A stretch of 64,000 nt of DNA, taken from contig NZ_AP018907.1 of NCBI RefSeq assembly GCF_003966715.1, positions 1,290,001 through 1,354,000 of the forward strand, in the 5' to 3' direction. Shown here one piece after another: positions 27,896 to 37,260 of the stretch (within the stretch, counting starts at the first letter, position 1; each line of letters opens with the position of its first letter). Source of the stretch: Blastochloris tepida (GTDB lineage Bacteria; Pseudomonadota; Alphaproteobacteria; Rhizobiales; Xanthobacteraceae). Below the pieces are notes generated by a model that was given only the letters and a program-made list of their open reading frames with translations, was not told the DNA's origin and searched no databases. Both the position numbers and the translations under genes were made by a program.

Positions 27896-29820
27896 CGTTG
27901 CGCTGGATGACGCTTCGCTGGACGACGCTTCGCTGGACCGTTCCGCTTCTCTTCGCCTGGGCGTGCGTGCCGGCGGCGGCGCAAGCGCCGACCCCGCCTG
28001 CGCCGACCCCACCTGCGCCGAGCCCGCAGTCGTCGATCTCCCTGGCGCCGATCCCGCGTGCGTTCTTCGGCATGCACAACCAGGGCCATTCGAAGGAGTG
28101 GCCGGACCTGCCGGTCGGCTCCCATCGCGGCAATCCGGGGCCGAACTGGATCGCGCTCAATCCAAGCAAGGGGGTGTTCGACTGGCGGGGGCTGGAGGAG
28201 CGGCTGGCCCGCCTCCAGGCGCATGACGCCGATCTGCTGCTCAATCTCGGCCTCTATATGCCGCGCTGGGCCTCCAGCCGGCCGGACGTGTTCTGCCCGG
28301 ACGGGAATTACGGCACCTGCTACCCGCCGCGCGACATGGCCGACTGGGAGGCCTGGGTCTCCGCCGTCGTGCGGCAGGCGGCCGGCCGGGTGAAATACTG
28401 GGAGATCTGGAACGAGCCGAACGATAACGGCTTCTGGCGCGGCGACATGGCGACCATGGTCGATCTCGCCCGCCGCGCCTACCGCATCATCAAGGCGGCG
28501 GACCCCAGCGCCAAGATTCTCACCCCCGGCGTCTATTCCGGGCCGTGGGGCAACGAGAACGATGGCGTGGAGTGGACGATCGACTTCCTCTCCCGCTGCA
28601 GCACCGGCGATCCCTGCGCCGACATCGTCGCCTACCACGCCTATCCGTTCCATTGGTTCTCGCTCGGCGACTACAAGACCCTGATGGCGGGCGGGGTGGT
28701 CGATCCGCAGCGCTACGAGCTGCTCGGCGAGCAGACGATCATCGACATCCAGAAATACTGGAACATCGCCGCCACCTTCGGCCTCGAAGGGGTGTGGAAC
28801 ACCGAGGGCGGGCTTGCGGTGTGGTCGGTGAAGGGCACCTCCCGCGAGGATGTTCTGGACCAGTCCACGCCCAAGAACTGGGAGCTGACGGGGCAGTTTG
28901 CGGTGAAGGCCACCATGCTGATGCAGGCCGGCGGGGTCGGGCGGTCCTACTGGTACTCCTACGACAACCGGGGGCACGGCATGCTGTGGCAATGGTCGGA
29001 TGACGGGCAGGGAACCGGCCTCAATCCGGCCGGCCTCACCTACAGGCTGATGGCGACGCAGTTCATCGGCGCGACGCCGGTCTCACCGGTGGCGCGGCAG
29101 GAGACCGCCAACCGCATCCGCAATCCCGAAGCCCTGGGCGCCGTCTCCGGCACGCCGGGCGTGCCGCCCGACGGCTGGTCGCTGATCGCGCCCGATGCCG
29201 GCAGGGGCGTCAACACCAGCATCGCCGCTGGGCCGGGCTATATCGACATAAGGGTGTGGGGCACGCCGGCCGCCGGCGCCAACGGCATGACGCGGCTGGA
29301 GTTCGAAGCGGCCGGCGCCATCCGCTCCGGCCTGGACAGGCAGTGGTTCGGCAGCTTCCACCAGAGCCTGATCGCCGGCTCCTACCAACACGTGACGGTG
29401 CATGCCGGCGTGGTCGAATATGCCGAGGACGGCCGCACGCTCGGCCATGGCGGCGCGCAGACCGTGCCGGCCACGGCGCTGGATCATCGCCGGCAGCGCA
29501 ACCTGCTGATGACGCGGACGCGGTTCGCCGGCTGCGCCTCGGTGACGCCGGGCCTCGCCTTCCTCTACGAGCCGGGAAAGCCGTTCGACATCACGCTGCG
29601 CCTTAGCGCGCCGCGCCTCGACGACGGCACGCAGTGGACGGGCACCTACACCAAGGCGGACGGCACCGCGCTGATGCTGGCCTGGGATTCGAGCTCCGCC
29701 GGCTCGACGCTCGCGGTCGATCCCCGGTTCACCCGCTACCAGGATCTCGCCGGCACGTTCCACCCGATCGCCGGCAACCGCGTGGCCCTGACGGTGGCGC
29801 CGGTCCTGATCGTCGAGTGA
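27892..29820 (+). CDS. Secreted clan GH-A glycoside hydrolase, GH39/PslG-like (copy 2)
   Basis: 642 residues, paralogue of the preceding gene and translationally coupled to it. Acid/base Glu175 is in YWEIWNEPND and probable nucleophile Glu305 in GVWNTEGGLA. The start is odd: codons 1-15 are three 15-bp repeats (MTLRWMTLRWTTLRW) placed before a hydrophobic signal core, TVPLLFAWACVPAAAQA. A second 15-bp repeat follows, encoding TPPAPTPPAPSP. The signal peptide is therefore preceded by an arginine-rich n-region that has grown by duplication; the start at codon 6 (MTLRW again) is also possible. The gene is convergent with the secretion operon, 37 bases apart. Confidence 0.8.
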   Translation: MTLRWMTLRWTTLRWTVPLLFAWACVPAAAQAPTPPAPTPPAPSPQSSISLAPIPRAFFGMHNQGHSKEWPDLPVGSHRGNPGPNWIALNPSKGVFDWRGLEERLARLQAHDADLLLNLGLYMPRWASSRPDVFCPDGNYGTCYPPRDMADWEAWVSAVVRQAAGRVKYWEIWNEPNDNGFWRGDMATMVDLARRAYRIIKAADPSAKILTPGVYSGPWGNENDGVEWTIDFLSRCSTGDPCADIVAYHAYPFHWFSLGDYKTLMAGGVVDPQRYELLGEQTIIDIQKYWNIAATFGLEGVWNTEGGLAVWSVKGTSREDVLDQSTPKNWELTGQFAVKATMLMQAGGVGRSYWYSYDNRGHGMLWQWSDDGQGTGLNPAGLTYRLMATQFIGATPVSPVARQETANRIRNPEALGAVSGTPGVPPDGWSLIAPDAGRGVNTSIAAGPGYIDIRVWGTPAAGANGMTRLEFEAAGAIRSGLDRQWFGSFHQSLIAGSYQHVTVHAGVVEYAEDGRTLGHGGAQTVPATALDHRRQRNLLMTRTRFAGCASVTPGLAFLYEPGKPFDITLRLSAPRLDDGTQWTGTYTKADGTALMLAWDSSSAGSTLAVDPRFTRYQDLAGTFHPIAGNRVALTVAPVLIVE

Positions 29821-29857
29821 AACGCGCGCCGGTCGTTCGGTCAGTTCAGTTGCCCGG

Positions 29858-31765
29858 TCAGTTCAGCCGTGGTGCGCCGGTCTCGGACGGCGGCACGGCC
29901 CAGGGCGGGGAGGGCTCCCGCACCGCGCCGACCTGCGGCCGCGGCTTGAAGCGCTTGCCGCGGCCGGGATCGACGATCGCCAGCAGCGTGCGCGCCTCGG
30001 CATGGGTGGGGTCGAGCTCGAGCACCCGCCGGTAGCACTGCCCGGCCTGCCGCGTCTCGCCCAGCGTCTGCAGCGCGAGGCCGAGACCGTGATGGGCCGC
30101 GGCCGATGCTGGATCGAAGGCGATGGCCCGGCGATAGAGCGCGGCGGCGGGCCCGGTGGCGCCGGCCAGACGCCGGCGCTCGGCGAGGGCGAGATTGGCG
30201 CGCGCGAACTGGGCCCGGCTGATCGGCGTCAGGCGCTCCAGCGACTCCAGGATGTTGCCGAGGCTGACCTCGGCTTCCAGGAAATCCGGCTTCAGGCGCA
30301 GCGCGGTCTCGAACGCGACGATGGCGTCCTCGCGCTGGCCGAGGCGCACCAGCACATTTCCCAGGCCGTTGTGGGCCTCGACCAGATCGGGCCGGTGCTG
30401 GATCGCCTCGCGATAGGCGTCGGCCGCCGCCTGGAACTTCTCGCGCGCCTGCAGGGCCGCGGCCAGACGAAGCCAGCCCTTGGCCGAGCTCTTGTCGACC
30501 GACACCAGGACGCTGAACAGCTGCTCGGCGGTGCCATGGTCGCCGCGCGCGGCCAGCATCTGCCCCAGCCCATAGAGCGCGCCGACATGGCGCGGATTGG
30601 CATCGAGGATGGCGCGGTATCCGCTCTCGGCCTCGACCAGACGGCCCTGCTGATGATGGCCGGTTGCCGTCTTGAACATCGCGGAGAACTCGGCGGCGCG
30701 GGTCCGCTCGTCCAGGCTCTGCCGGCTCAGCGCGATGTGGACGACGTGGTGGTCCACGGCGCCGAACGAATATTTGTAGGGCTCGTTGCCGCGCAGGAAA
30801 TCATAGATCCGGAAGCCTTCGGCGATGAGGCGGCGGATGCTGAAGGCGTGCAGCATCAGGCCGGGCGGCGGATTGTCGAACGACTCGTCGCGCGCGGCCA
30901 TGTAGAACAGCACCGCGCGCTTGACCGGATCGAGGAAGCTCGCCAGCCCGCCGAGCGGCCGCTCGCCCTGCCACAGCATGGGCAGGAACAGCGTCCCCTC
31001 ATTGAAGCAGCGCCTCAGCATGTTGCGGTTCATGGCGACGATGTCGTCGGTCTTGGCGCCCTTGCGGGGGCGCCAGCGCGTGTCCCAGAATTTCAGGAAC
31101 ACGTCGAGGTCGCGGTCGATGGTCGCTTCGTCCGGCAAGGTGAAGCGGAAGCCCGAGTCGGGACTCTCGACGACGCGCAGGAAGCGCCGCAGCTTCTGGC
31201 GCGTGTTGGCGCTGAGCCTGGTGGCGAGGAACGCGTCCCAGGTGTCGGGAAGTTCGGTCAGCGGGCAGAGATTGTGGTTGGTGCCGTCGACGCGGTCGAT
31301 ATGCTCTATGTGCTTGGAGGCGTAGACGTCGCTCTCGAAGCACGCGGTGAACAGCTCCAGCCGGCGCGGCGCGTTGCGGATGTTCTCCAATTGGAATGTG
31401 GCCCAGTCGAGCGCCTTCAGGTGATGGGCGAACGCCGGGATGGCAAGCTCCTCATATTCGGGCCGGCACAGGAAGCCGGTGTAGTCCGACAGCCGGCTGC
31501 CGGCCATGGTGAACTGGCGCCGCACCGTGCCGTCCTTGTCCTTCTTGTTGGTGAAGCGCAGCGGCAGATAGGCGACGTGGCGCGGATGATCCGCGCTCGG
31601 CCGGGCGGCGAGGACGAACCACGGGCTGCGGGCGGCATCGAGCCAGTTGATCAGCCAGCCGTGGGAGAGGAAGAAATGCGCCTCCGGATCGGCCGCATAG
31701 ACCTCGTTCCACGATTCCCGCAGCTCCACCAGGGCCGATCCGCTGTCGATGACGTCGATATGCAT
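29858..31765 (-). CDS. GNAT-type acyltransferase fused to TPR repeats
   Basis: 635 residues in two parts. Residues 1 to about 350 resemble the CelD/BcsL and FemAB-like GNAT family (HFFLSHGWLINWLDAARSPW near the start; GLMLHAFSIRRLIAEGFRIY then DFLRGNEPYKYSFG at the end of the domain). Residues from about 375 on are tetratricopeptide repeats, for example LYGLGQMLAARGDHGTAEQL and AHNGLGNVLVRLGQREDAIV. The family transfers acyl or aminoacyl groups, often to polysaccharides. It is the last gene of the secretion operon; its ATG at 31765 follows GGGAG and lies 4 bases after the adaptor's stop. It may modify the secreted product or a polysaccharide (inference). Confidence 0.78.
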   Translation of the reverse strand: MHIDVIDSGSALVELRESWNEVYAADPEAHFFLSHGWLINWLDAARSPWFVLAARPSADHPRHVAYLPLRFTNKKDKDGTVRRQFTMAGSRLSDYTGFLCRPEYEELAIPAFAHHLKALDWATFQLENIRNAPRRLELFTACFESDVYASKHIEHIDRVDGTNHNLCPLTELPDTWDAFLATRLSANTRQKLRRFLRVVESPDSGFRFTLPDEATIDRDLDVFLKFWDTRWRPRKGAKTDDIVAMNRNMLRRCFNEGTLFLPMLWQGERPLGGLASFLDPVKRAVLFYMAARDESFDNPPPGLMLHAFSIRRLIAEGFRIYDFLRGNEPYKYSFGAVDHHVVHIALSRQSLDERTRAAEFSAMFKTATGHHQQGRLVEAESGYRAILDANPRHVGALYGLGQMLAARGDHGTAEQLFSVLVSVDKSSAKGWLRLAAALQAREKFQAAADAYREAIQHRPDLVEAHNGLGNVLVRLGQREDAIVAFETALRLKPDFLEAEVSLGNILESLERLTPISRAQFARANLALAERRRLAGATGPAAALYRRAIAFDPASAAAHHGLGLALQTLGETRQAGQCYRRVLELDPTHAEARTLLAIVDPGRGKRFKPRPQVGAVREPSPPWAVPPSETGAPRLN

Positions 31766-31769
31766 GGCG

Positions 31770-33122
31770 TCAGGACTCCCGGAACGCACGCTGCAGGCTG
31801 TCGTGGATCGGCCGCATCAGATATTCGAAGAACGTCCGCTCGGCCGTCTTGATGAACACTTCCGCCGGCATGCCGGGCGTCGGGCTGAACCCCTCGATCG
31901 CCGCCGCCTCGACGGCGTCGAGCCGGACGCGCACGACATAGACGTCGGCGGTCGAAAGCGGCGTGTGGCCGCGCGTCTCGTCCTGGACCGCGTCGGCGGA
32001 GACGTAGACCACCTCGCCGGCCACCATCGGCGTGGTGCGCCGGTTGAGCGAGGTCAGGCGCACCGAGGCCGGCTGGCCGAGCTTGACGTGGTCGATGTCC
32101 TGCGGCCGCACCCGCACCTCGATGACCAGCTCTTCGTCGAGCGGCACGATCTCCAGGATGTTCTTGCCGGGCTCGATGACGCCGCCGACGGTGTGGTAGC
32201 GCTTCTTCACCACGACGCCGCGCACCGGCGCGGTGACGGCGATGCGCTCCAGCACGCGGTGGGCGGCGCGCAGGCGCTCGCGCACGTCATAGAGCTCGGC
32301 ATTCGACTGGTGCATCTGGTCGACGGCCGTCTTGATGAAGTTGCTGCGGATGCCCTGGATCTGCTCCTGCGAGCGCGAGATGCGCTCGCGGGCGTCGCCG
32401 ATCTCGCCGGTCAGCCGCCCGATCTCGCCTTCGAGATTGGCCTTGGCGCGGGCGATGGCCAGATATTCCGGCTTGCGGATGAACCCCGATTCCAGCAGCT
32501 TCTGCTTGCCGGCGAGTTCCTCCTCGATGAGCAGGAGCTGCGCCTTCACATATTTGCGCTGCGTGTTGGTGCCGTCGATGCGCTCCTGCAGCGCATTGAT
32601 GCCGTCCTTGAGCGCGGCGATCTCGCTGTCCATGCTCTTGCGGTGCGCCTCGAACAGCAGCCGCTGCGTTCCGCGGATCTTCAGGATGTCGGGGTCGTCG
32701 GTGACCCGGGTCAGCTCCTCGGGCTCGACATAGGTCTCGCGCTCCTCGCTCGCGGCCTGCAGGCGGGCGATCGTCGCGACCAGATGCGCCTGCCGCAATT
32801 CGAGGCGGCGCAGCTCCGCCTTCGGCGTGGTGTCGTCGAGCAGGACGAGAGTCTGGCCCGGTTTGACCATATCGCCTTCATTGACATAGATCTTGCTGAT
32901 CACGCCGCCTTCGAGGTGCTGCACGATCCGGTTCTGTCCGGTGGCGACGAAGGCGCCGTTCGACACCACGGCGCCGGCGATCGGCGCGGTTCCGCCCCAC
33001 AGGCCGAAACCGAGAACGCCGAGAAGTAATCCGCTGAAACCCAATATTGTGTGGGTCCGGGTGTGTCGGGGGATTTCAGAGTACCATTCGCGCGCCTGAT
33101 GCGCGGACTCAACGACTGACAC
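31770..33122 (-). CDS. Type I secretion periplasmic adaptor (HlyD/PrsE family)
   Basis: 450 residues: one membrane helix at about 27-50 (GFSGLLLGVLGFGLWGGTAP), a lipoyl-like half-domain, a long coiled coil (about 100-290) and the C-terminal adaptor domain with EVRVRPQDIDHVKLGQPASV and TPGMPAEVFIKTAERTFFEY. It bridges the inner membrane ABC transporter to an outer membrane TolC channel. It starts with GTG at 33122, after an AGGAGG site, 10 bases after the transporter's stop. No TolC gene is in the operon; the porin at 6322 is a candidate partner. Confidence 0.92.
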   Translation of the reverse strand: MSVVESAHQAREWYSEIPRHTRTHTILGFSGLLLGVLGFGLWGGTAPIAGAVVSNGAFVATGQNRIVQHLEGGVISKIYVNEGDMVKPGQTLVLLDDTTPKAELRRLELRQAHLVATIARLQAASEERETYVEPEELTRVTDDPDILKIRGTQRLLFEAHRKSMDSEIAALKDGINALQERIDGTNTQRKYVKAQLLLIEEELAGKQKLLESGFIRKPEYLAIARAKANLEGEIGRLTGEIGDARERISRSQEQIQGIRSNFIKTAVDQMHQSNAELYDVRERLRAAHRVLERIAVTAPVRGVVVKKRYHTVGGVIEPGKNILEIVPLDEELVIEVRVRPQDIDHVKLGQPASVRLTSLNRRTTPMVAGEVVYVSADAVQDETRGHTPLSTADVYVVRVRLDAVEAAAIEGFSPTPGMPAEVFIKTAERTFFEYLMRPIHDSLQRAFRES

Positions 33123-33132
33123 ATCCCCCTCC

Positions 33133-35124
33133 TCAGGTTTCCGCCATTGCGAAGGAATCGATCGCAGGCCTCGCCGCAGCGGCGGTGTTCGACTTGTTGC
33201 TGCCCGCCAGCAGAGCGAGCATCTCGTCGCGCTTGCCCGTCGCCTGCACGGCGCCGTCCTTCAGGATGAGGATCCGGTCGACGCTGCGCAGCAGCGCCGG
33301 GCGTTGGGTGATGGCGACGACGGTGATCTGGAAGTCCTTGGCGCGCGTGAGGGCGTTGGCCAGCGCGCGTTCGCCCGCGACGTCGAGGTTGGAGTTCGGC
33401 TCGTCGAGCACGACGAGGCGCGGACGGCCATAGAAGGCGCGGGCAAGGCCGATGCGCTGCTTCTGGCCCCCGGACAGCGGGCTGCCGTCGACGCCGATCA
33501 TCGTCTCGTAGCCGTGGGCGAAGTGCGAGATCATCTCGTGGACGTCGGCAAGCTCGGCCGCCTCGAAGATCGCCTCGTCGGTCGCGTCGGTGCGCATGCG
33601 GGCGATGTTGGCCTTGATCGTCGCCGGGAACAGCTCGACGTCCTGCGGCAGATAGCCGACGCTCTCGCCGAACTGCCGCGGATCCCAGTTGCGCAGATCC
33701 ATCGAGTCGAGGCGCACGCTGCCCGCGGTCGGGATGACCGAGCCGACCAGCATCTTGGCGAGGGTCGACTTGCCGGCGCCGGAATTGCCGACGATGGCCA
33801 GCGACTCGCCCGGTTCGAGACGGAACGACACGCCGTTGAGGATCACCCGCTTGTTCGGCGGCGGCACGTAGAGAATGCGCTCGACGGTGAGGCGGCCGGC
33901 CGGATGGGGCAGGCGGAGGCGTTCGAAATTCAGCGGCGAGTTCTGCAGCAGCGAGCGGATGCGGCCATAGGCGGAGCGCGCCTGCACGAAACCGCGCCAG
34001 CCCTCGATGGTGCCCTCGATCGGCGCCAGCGCGCGGCTCGCGACGATGGAGGCCGCGATCATCATGCCGCCGGTGAGCTCGGCATTCAGGCACAGCCAGG
34101 CGCCCCAGCCGAGAATGGCGATCTGCGTGCACAGGCGGATGAACTTCGACAGGCCGGCCATGTAGATGTTGTAGTCCTGCGCCGTCACCTGCGACTTGAG
34201 GGACTCCGCCGTCTCCCGGCCCCAGATCGCCACGCCCTCGGGGATCATGCCCATGGCGTTGATGACCTGGGAGTTGCGGGCCATCGCCTCGGCCTGGAGA
34301 TTGGCGCGGGTCGAGAAGGCATTGGCGCGCGAGAACGGCACGGCGGTGAGCCGCTGGTTGATGACCGCGATCGTCAGCAGCGCGGCGCCGGTGAGCGTGA
34401 CGATGAAGCCGAGATCGGGGTGCACCAGGAACACCGCGACGAGATAGATCGGCGCGATCGGCGCATCGAGCATCGAGATCAGCACCGGTCCGGTGATGAA
34501 GTGGCGCAGTTGCTGCATGTCCGCGAGCGTCTGGTACTCGCGGTTCGAGCCGCTCTGCGAGGCCTTGGCGGCGGCGCTGAGGACCGGCGCGCCGAGCTTG
34601 CTTTCCGCCTCGACGGCGATGCGCATCAGAATGAAGCGCCGCATCATGTCGAGAAAGACGTGGAGGAGCAGGGCAGCCACCACCACCACCGTCAGCATCA
34701 CCAGGGTGTCTGTGCTGCGGCTCGACAGAACGCGATCCGAGATCTGGAACAGATAGATCGGCACCGCCAGCACGATCAGATTGGTGAAGAAGGAGAACAC
34801 CGCCACCGTGATGAGGTTGCGACGGCAGGTGGCGAGGCCGGAGGTCAGGACGGTGCGGAAATCCTGGTCGCGCCAGCGCGACTGGAGGACAGGCGATTTC
34901 GGCTGCTGCGCGCCGGCGGCCTCGGTGCCTTCCACCTCGCCACGCTGCTCGGCGTCGGCGGTCAGGGCACCGGGTGCGCTTCCGGAGAGGCCGGGGCGTT
35001 CGGCTTCTGCTGTCGCCTGCAAGGTGAGGGCGCCGGCCGGGGTGTCTGCGCTTTCCGCTGCGGCCGATCCGGAATTTGGCAGGCCGGAATTTGGCAGGCC
35101 TTGGGCGTCGGGGCGGTCTTTCAT
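33133..35124 (-). CDS. Type I secretion ABC transporter (PrtD/PrsD family)
   Basis: 663 residues. An unusual N-terminal extension of about 85 residues is low in complexity and starts with a duplicated LPNSG (15-bp DNA repeat at 35071-35100). It is followed by a six-helix membrane domain (about 95-370) and an ATPase domain with Walker A GNSGAGKSTL, signature LSGGQKQRIGLARAF and Walker B RLVVLDEPNSNLD. There is no N-terminal peptidase domain, so cargo is expected to carry uncleaved C-terminal signals. It lies directly downstream of the repeat protein gene, its likely substrate. AGAGG precedes the ATG. Confidence 0.93.
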   Translation of the reverse strand: MKDRPDAQGLPNSGLPNSGSAAAESADTPAGALTLQATAEAERPGLSGSAPGALTADAEQRGEVEGTEAAGAQQPKSPVLQSRWRDQDFRTVLTSGLATCRRNLITVAVFSFFTNLIVLAVPIYLFQISDRVLSSRSTDTLVMLTVVVVAALLLHVFLDMMRRFILMRIAVEAESKLGAPVLSAAAKASQSGSNREYQTLADMQQLRHFITGPVLISMLDAPIAPIYLVAVFLVHPDLGFIVTLTGAALLTIAVINQRLTAVPFSRANAFSTRANLQAEAMARNSQVINAMGMIPEGVAIWGRETAESLKSQVTAQDYNIYMAGLSKFIRLCTQIAILGWGAWLCLNAELTGGMMIAASIVASRALAPIEGTIEGWRGFVQARSAYGRIRSLLQNSPLNFERLRLPHPAGRLTVERILYVPPPNKRVILNGVSFRLEPGESLAIVGNSGAGKSTLAKMLVGSVIPTAGSVRLDSMDLRNWDPRQFGESVGYLPQDVELFPATIKANIARMRTDATDEAIFEAAELADVHEMISHFAHGYETMIGVDGSPLSGGQKQRIGLARAFYGRPRLVVLDEPNSNLDVAGERALANALTRAKDFQITVVAITQRPALLRSVDRILILKDGAVQATGKRDEMLALLAGSNKSNTAAAARPAIDSFAMAET

Positions 35125-35210
35125 CGGTCAGCCTCTGCTGCGGATTTCGGCTTTTTGTGCCGGCCGGGGATGTCCGCCGGCCGTGGCGAGGCGTCTCGGC
35201 GCCCGCACCG

Positions 35211-37133
35211 TCAGGTCATGACGGTGCCAAGAATGTGGTCGGTCATGGTGACCGGCGGACCGACATAGGTGGGGTCAGTGTGTCCGCAGTCGTCGCTGCC
35301 GCCGGTGAAGGCGATGACTTCCGGCACCAGAGTCTCGGTGTCATGGTGAACCACCGAGTCTTCGTCGCTTTCGACGAGGTTCGCCTGGATCAGGATCGAG
35401 CCCTCATACACGTCGCCGCCGATATACTCGCTGGTCAGCGCATCGACATCGACGATGATCGCCTGGTTCTGCAGCTCGTTGGCGCCGGTCGAGACCACCT
35501 GGGTCGCCGAGCCGTCGGTGCCGGCCTGCAGCGCGGCGGCGTCGACGTCGGTCACCGTGTTGATCTGCCAGAGCAGATTGATGTCGAAAAAATTGCCGGT
35601 GACATAGAGTACGTCGATGTAGCCGTCGCCGCCGTCCGAGAACCCCCAGCTCGATGCCCCATCGGGCGCATCGCCATCGGCGAGGGAGGCGGAAAACTTC
35701 GCCATGTCGTCGTCGAGCGGCTGGACGTTGGTGGTGCCGTAATTCTCGATCCGGGCGTCGTTCAGTAGGCTGTTGCCGCCGGTGCTGATGCCGGCACCCG
35801 CACCGCTCCCGGCGCCGCAGCCGCCGGCCGAGACCGCGTCATTGTCGTTCAGCAGGTTGAGCTGAATGATCGCGTTGATGTCGTAATACTGACCGCCGAT
35901 GACGATCACGTCGTAGTAGCTGAAGAGATCGAAATCGCTCAGATCGGCGAGATTGACGAGCTCGTTCTGGCCGGTCCGCACCAGGGAGAAGTGGCCTTCG
36001 GTCGTCAGGCTCGCCCCGTCGCTGTCCAAGAGGGTGTTGCTCTGGTACAGCGTGCGGATGTCGAAGAAGTCGCCCTCGACGACGTCGATCCGGTAGGGCG
36101 TGCCGGACTTGGCCGACGGCATCGCTTCAAGCTCGGTGAACCCGACCTGGGCGAGGTTGTCGGCCTGATTGCCGCCGCCGGCGATGGTTCCAGCGGTGCC
36201 GTAGCCGGCGCCGCCATAGGCGTTGATGACGTCGCTGTCGGAATAGGCGTTGATCTGGATGATGGCGTTGAGGCTGAACTTGTCGCCCAGCACCACCAGC
36301 GTGCCGCAGGCGCCGTTGGCGTCGGCGATGAGCGCGGAATTGTAGGCGCCGTTGGCCCCGAGCTCGGCGGCCTGGGTGGTGATGCCGAGATCGCCGGTCG
36401 GGCCGTTGGTCGGCTGCGGCATTTCGGGGACGGTCGCGCCGATATCGGTCGGCAGGGTCTGGTCCTCGGCGAGGCGCTCGCCATTGTGGTAGCTGCCGGG
36501 CTCGACCTGGGAGGAAGGAAATGCGTAGGCGCCGCTGCCAAGGCTGGTGGCATAGGCGATCGCCTCCTGCGAACCGCCGCCGGCCACCGTCTCGAGGTGT
36601 GCCGGGATCGCGTCCTGGGCCGTGGCGTAGAGCTCATCGACCGACCATGTCGTCTTGGCGACCGGCAATGCGACGGCCCACAACGGATCGTCGGAGAAGA
36701 TGTCGCTGTCGTTGAGCTGATTGATCTGCCGCGCCTCGAACAGCGTCTGGTGGTATTCGGGGCCGATGCTCTGCGGGTACCAGCCTGCGAGCGATCCGGG
36801 CGCCGGTGCGGCCAGGACGCGCGGCGGAACCTTGAAATGGATGTCGTCCAGCGGCTCGACCGGCACCGACGCGAGGCCCGGTTGCATGAAATGCGGGACG
36901 AACGGCGTCAGGGCCGGCGCGGCGGCGAACGTCGCGTAGCTCACCGGGGTGGGCGCGCTCTCGCCCGGATCCTCGACGCGAACCGGAGCGTCCTTCACGC
37001 GGCCGAAGACATCCTCCCGAACACGCCCGGCTTCGGCGTCCTCATACTGGATGCGGCTTCGCGACAGATCCTCGTCCAGGCGCAATTGCCCGACGAAGTG
37101 CCAGATCAATTCGGTCACATCGTGGATGTTCAT
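35211..37133 (-). CDS. Large acidic repeat protein, probable type I secretion substrate
   Basis: 640 residues with no signal peptide, very acidic, rich in Asp, Asn, Gly and Ala. I do not recognise a named family. From residue 280 it is built of repeated two-part units: a motif of the form G-x-F/Y-F/Y-D-I-N-x3-Q-x-N-x3-D-x-D, with cores at Gln293, 364, 424 and 523, and about 24-28 residues later a motif G-x-N-x-L-x-N-x-A (near 320, 388, 452 and 550). A degenerate copy lies at 583 and the short core QINQLNDSD at 136. The unpaired N-terminus MNIHDVTELIWHFVGQL looks like a separate domain. It sits directly before the ABC transporter and adaptor genes. Classic RTX nonapeptides are absent. An AGAGGG site supports the ATG at 37133. 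Confidence 0.75.
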   Translation of the reverse strand: MNIHDVTELIWHFVGQLRLDEDLSRSRIQYEDAEAGRVREDVFGRVKDAPVRVEDPGESAPTPVSYATFAAAPALTPFVPHFMQPGLASVPVEPLDDIHFKVPPRVLAAPAPGSLAGWYPQSIGPEYHQTLFEARQINQLNDSDIFSDDPLWAVALPVAKTTWSVDELYATAQDAIPAHLETVAGGGSQEAIAYATSLGSGAYAFPSSQVEPGSYHNGERLAEDQTLPTDIGATVPEMPQPTNGPTGDLGITTQAAELGANGAYNSALIADANGACGTLVVLGDKFSLNAIIQINAYSDSDVINAYGGAGYGTAGTIAGGGNQADNLAQVGFTELEAMPSAKSGTPYRIDVVEGDFFDIRTLYQSNTLLDSDGASLTTEGHFSLVRTGQNELVNLADLSDFDLFSYYDVIVIGGQYYDINAIIQLNLLNDNDAVSAGGCGAGSGAGAGISTGGNSLLNDARIENYGTTNVQPLDDDMAKFSASLADGDAPDGASSWGFSDGGDGYIDVLYVTGNFFDINLLWQINTVTDVDAAALQAGTDGSATQVVSTGANELQNQAIIVDVDALTSEYIGGDVYEGSILIQANLVESDEDSVVHHDTETLVPEVIAFTGGSDDCGHTDPTYVGPPVTMTDHILGTVMT

Positions 37134-37217
37134 GGACGGTCCCTCTCGAACGGATCGCTCCCCGAGCCCGGCACACACGCGGTCGGTTGGAAGTCGGAAA
37201 TTGTCGAGCGAGATGAA

Positions 37218-37245
37218 TCGGGGGCCGTGCGTGCACGGCCCCCGA
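37218..37245. promoter_or_regulatory. Intercistronic hairpin between the Q/N-rich gene and the repeat-protein gene
   Basis: A perfect 13-bp inverted repeat (TCGGGGGCCGTGC and complement) with a 2-base spacer, located 15 bases after the Q/N-rich gene's stop. On the transcribed (minus) strand no run of T follows. It is therefore more likely an RNA processing or stabilising structure, or a partial attenuator, than a full terminator. Confidence 0.65.
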
Positions 37246-37260
37246 CCGGACGTCTATGCG

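Noticed and set aside
35211..37133. RTX toxin or haemolysin
   Set aside because: The gene is next to type I secretion genes, but the GGxGxDxUx nonapeptide is absent; the repeats are of another kind.
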